Source: Myxococcales bacterium (GTDB lineage: Bacteria; Myxococcota_A; UBA9160; UBA4427). Taken from it: a stretch of DNA of 46,396 nucleotides. The stretch covers positions 1 to 46,396 of the forward strand of contig JADFNE010000005.1 of the NCBI GenBank assembly GCA_022563535.1. Reading direction: 5' to 3'. Positions 44,860 through 46,396 of the stretch are shown piece after piece. The notes under the pieces were generated by a model. It did no database searches. It saw nothing but the letters and a program-made list of their open reading frames with translations, and was not told the DNA's origin. The position numbers and the translations under genes are program-made. How positions within the stretch are numbered: position 1 is the first letter of the stretch; every line of letters starts with the position of its first letter.

Positions 44860-45828
44860 GTGGAACCACCGCGCAGCATTGCCTTTACAGGGATCGACAC
44901 CTACTTCGGCCGACGGCTGATCGACCGGCTGGCGGCGCGTCCAGGTCCGCTGCGGATTGTCGGCCTGGACTCCCACGATCCGCCGAATCCCGCGCCGCTG
45001 ATCCATTTTCATCGAGTGGATTTGACCCAGCCGGGGATCGGCGCGCACATCGCGGAAATTCTCTGCAAGGAACAGGTCGATGTGGTCGTCCATCTGGCGT
45101 TCAAGGAAGTGCCGAGCGCAAATCGCGATGCCGATCACGAGATCGAGGTTTCGGGCAGCCTGGAAATTTTGAACGCCTGTGCCGAGGCCAACGTCGGCAA
45201 GCTCGTCATTCCCTCTACCACCATGTGCTACGGCCCGCGTCTCGAGAACGCCCATCAACTCTGCGAAGACGCACCGCTCCGCGGTCACGCCGGCGCGCAC
45301 TGGATTTCGAATCGAGTGCAGGTCGAGCGCGCTGTCGAACGCTACCGCAAATCGACGCCCGCTTGCAGCGTCACCGTATTGCGTCACTGTTGGATCATGG
45401 GGCCGCAATTCGTCGATCCCATCGTGCGTTTCTTCGAGGCGCAGTGGGTCCCCACGCTCCTGGGTTACGACCCGCTGCTGCAGTTCGTGCACGAAGATGA
45501 TTTGCTGGCGGTGCTCGAGGCGGCGATTTTCGAGTCTCATCCGGGAGTCTTCAACGTAGTGGGCGAGGGCGTACTGCCGCTTTCGGGGTATCTCCGCCTG
45601 GCGGGCAAACGCAATGTCTCACTTCCCAGGATATTGCTCTCCCGTATCCCGGGAGCGCCGATTGCCCTCAGCAGCGCTGATTCTGAGGACGGATTTTACG
45701 ACTACCTGAAATACATATGGGTCGCGTCTGGAGAACGCCTTCGGACAGAATTCGGCCCGCTCGCCTACACGAGCCAGGAAGCCTGGTCTGCGATGGTGAG
45801 TTCCCGGAGACTGCAGCACTATCGATAG
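44860..45828 (+). CDS. Atypical NAD-dependent epimerase/dehydratase (extended SDR)
   Basis: The 322-residue protein has a Rossmann N terminus (IAFTGIDTYFGRRLIDRLAA, a TGxxxxxG-type motif), VDVVVHLAFKEVP, IPSTTMCYGP and a C-terminal substrate domain. The catalytic YxxxK of extended SDRs is not visible; the equivalent stretch AHWISNRVQVERAV has Trp and Arg instead. It probably binds NAD(H) without standard epimerase chemistry. GTG 44860 lies 79 nt from the deacetylase start. It is followed 32 nt later by the acyltransferase gene, so the two may form a unit. Confidence 0.75.
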   Translation: MEPPRSIAFTGIDTYFGRRLIDRLAARPGPLRIVGLDSHDPPNPAPLIHFHRVDLTQPGIGAHIAEILCKEQVDVVVHLAFKEVPSANRDADHEIEVSGSLEILNACAEANVGKLVIPSTTMCYGPRLENAHQLCEDAPLRGHAGAHWISNRVQVERAVERYRKSTPACSVTVLRHCWIMGPQFVDPIVRFFEAQWVPTLLGYDPLLQFVHEDDLLAVLEAAIFESHPGVFNVVGEGVLPLSGYLRLAGKRNVSLPRILLSRIPGAPIALSSADSEDGFYDYLKYIWVASGERLRTEFGPLAYTSQEAWSAMVSSRRLQHYR

Positions 45829-45860
45829 GAAGTGCGCGTTAGCCCGAGGATTCGAGGAAG

Positions 45861-46396
45861 ATGACTCCCGACGACTCTGCGCGACCCACAGGATTTCAGC
45901 GAGACGAGCGAAGCCAGCATGCGGCTCCACAGATCGAGCAACTGCGAAAGGCACTCACCGGCTTGGGAGACGAGATTCGCTCCCAGCAGCGTCGCGCGCC
46001 CGACCCGCAGCGAAAAGCCGGCAGCGGGACCGAGTGGGGAGCGTTGTTCGATGAGTTGCGCCGGTGGGTCGGCATCCTCGGCATGGTCGAGCAATACCCC
46101 GGGGTGGATGACTTTGGCATGGAGGCGGATTATCTCAAACGACTCCAGCCACTATTCGATTTCCTCTATGAACGCTACTGGCGCGTCCAACTGACGGGAG
46201 ATGAGTCGCTTCCGAGCAAGGGCCCCGTGCTGTTCGTTTCCAACCGCTCGGGGCTGCTGCCCTGGGACGGGATGATGCTGTCCCACGCAATTGATCGAAG
46301 TCCTGTGCAACTCGAGCGGCCGCGATTCCTGGTCGAAGACGAGCTGTTGCGACTCCCGTTTGCCCAGGCACAGCTGGCTCGGGTAGGCGGGGTACG
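45861..46396 (+). CDS. PlsC-like acyltransferase, 3' end beyond the window
   Basis: An open frame from ATG 45861 (GAGGA 2 nt upstream) runs to the edge with 178 full codons and no stop. The first 90 residues are polar and charged. Then comes PVLFVSNRSGLLPWDGMML followed by PRFLVEDELLRLPFAQAQL and the edge residues RVGGV. This resembles the N-terminal catalytic block of glycerolipid acyltransferases, where 'NHSGxLPWD' supplies the His and Asp; here the His position is Arg. Members acylate lysophospholipids or glycerol phosphate at the membrane. The rest of the gene is needed to judge activity. It follows the atypical epimerase gene by 32 nt. Confidence 0.7.
   Translation, partial: MTPDDSARPTGFQRDERSQHAAPQIEQLRKALTGLGDEIRSQQRRAPDPQRKAGSGTEWGALFDELRRWVGILGMVEQYPGVDDFGMEADYLKRLQPLFDFLYERYWRVQLTGDESLPSKGPVLFVSNRSGLLPWDGMMLSHAIDRSPVQLERPRFLVEDELLRLPFAQAQLARVGGV

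Noticed and set aside
1-46396. Search for tRNA, CRISPR, insertion sequences, phage or defence genes
   Set aside because: No TpsiC-arm-like sequence outside genes, no regularly spaced repeats with unique spacers, and no transposase, integrase or defence-type proteins were seen by eye.

Overview
This window looks like a chromosomal segment of a high-GC (about 60 percent by eye) diderm bacterium of the broad 'deltaproteobacterial' type (Myxococcota, Desulfobacterota, Binatota or similar). I infer this from gene content: a complete dcw cell-wall and division cluster, a MurE carrying the meso-DAP signature DNPR, an FtsI with a C-terminal PASTA domain, ThrH, TupABC and a PIG3-type quinone oxidoreductase. 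I cannot name the genus. There are no insertion sequences, phage genes, tRNAs, rRNAs or CRISPR arrays, so this is core rather than accessory DNA.

Left part (1-18.2 kb). It begins with the tail of an unidentified gene, a membrane GT-C-like glycosyltransferase on the minus strand and an acyltransferase-3/SGNH protein on the plus strand. A one-carbon and methyl-cycle group follows: metF and purN on the minus strand, divergent from an adenosine-kinase-like PfkB gene that is chained to a CaCA-type antiporter and an LhgO-like FAD oxidoreductase. A ferredoxin/PP2C pair on the minus strand diverges from a degenerate histidine-kinase-like protein. After a spacer with a perfect 21-bp tandem repeat come bipA (typA), thrH (minus), uppP, xthA and a tungstate ABC transporter, tupB-tupC-tupA, with overlapping genes and a candidate promoter.

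Middle (18.2-25.4 kb). A group-2-like sigma-70 factor on the minus strand ends at a strong hairpin. It is followed by about 1.15 kb of AT-richer DNA without a convincing gene. Next are a short ArgA-like N-acetyltransferase, the RNase P RNA gene rnpB (minus strand), a quinone oxidoreductase, ndk, a possible 28-residue membrane peptide and a crotonase-family gene.

Right part (25.4-43.7 kb). The whole minus strand is the dcw operon. In transcription order it reads mraZ, rsmH, ftsL, ftsI, murE, murF, mraY, murD, ftsW, murG, murC, murB, ftsQ, ftsA, ftsZ, then an intrinsic terminator. Genes from rsmH to ftsQ overlap by 1-4 nt or abut, apart from one 84-nt gap, which suggests translational coupling. 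Six MraZ-box-like repeats with a 10-11 bp period lie in front of mraZ and predict autoregulation. FtsZ ends in two copies of the C-terminal peptide.

Far right (43.7-46.4 kb). A histone-deacetylase-family hydrolase (minus), an atypical NAD-dependent epimerase (plus) and the 5' part of a PlsC-like acyltransferase that runs off the edge.

I did not find an obviously new multi-gene system. The most interesting signals are the doubled FtsZ tail, the MraZ-box array, the pseudokinase-like sensor protein, the ferredoxin/PP2C pair, the 21-bp repeat and a few structured leaders or spacers.
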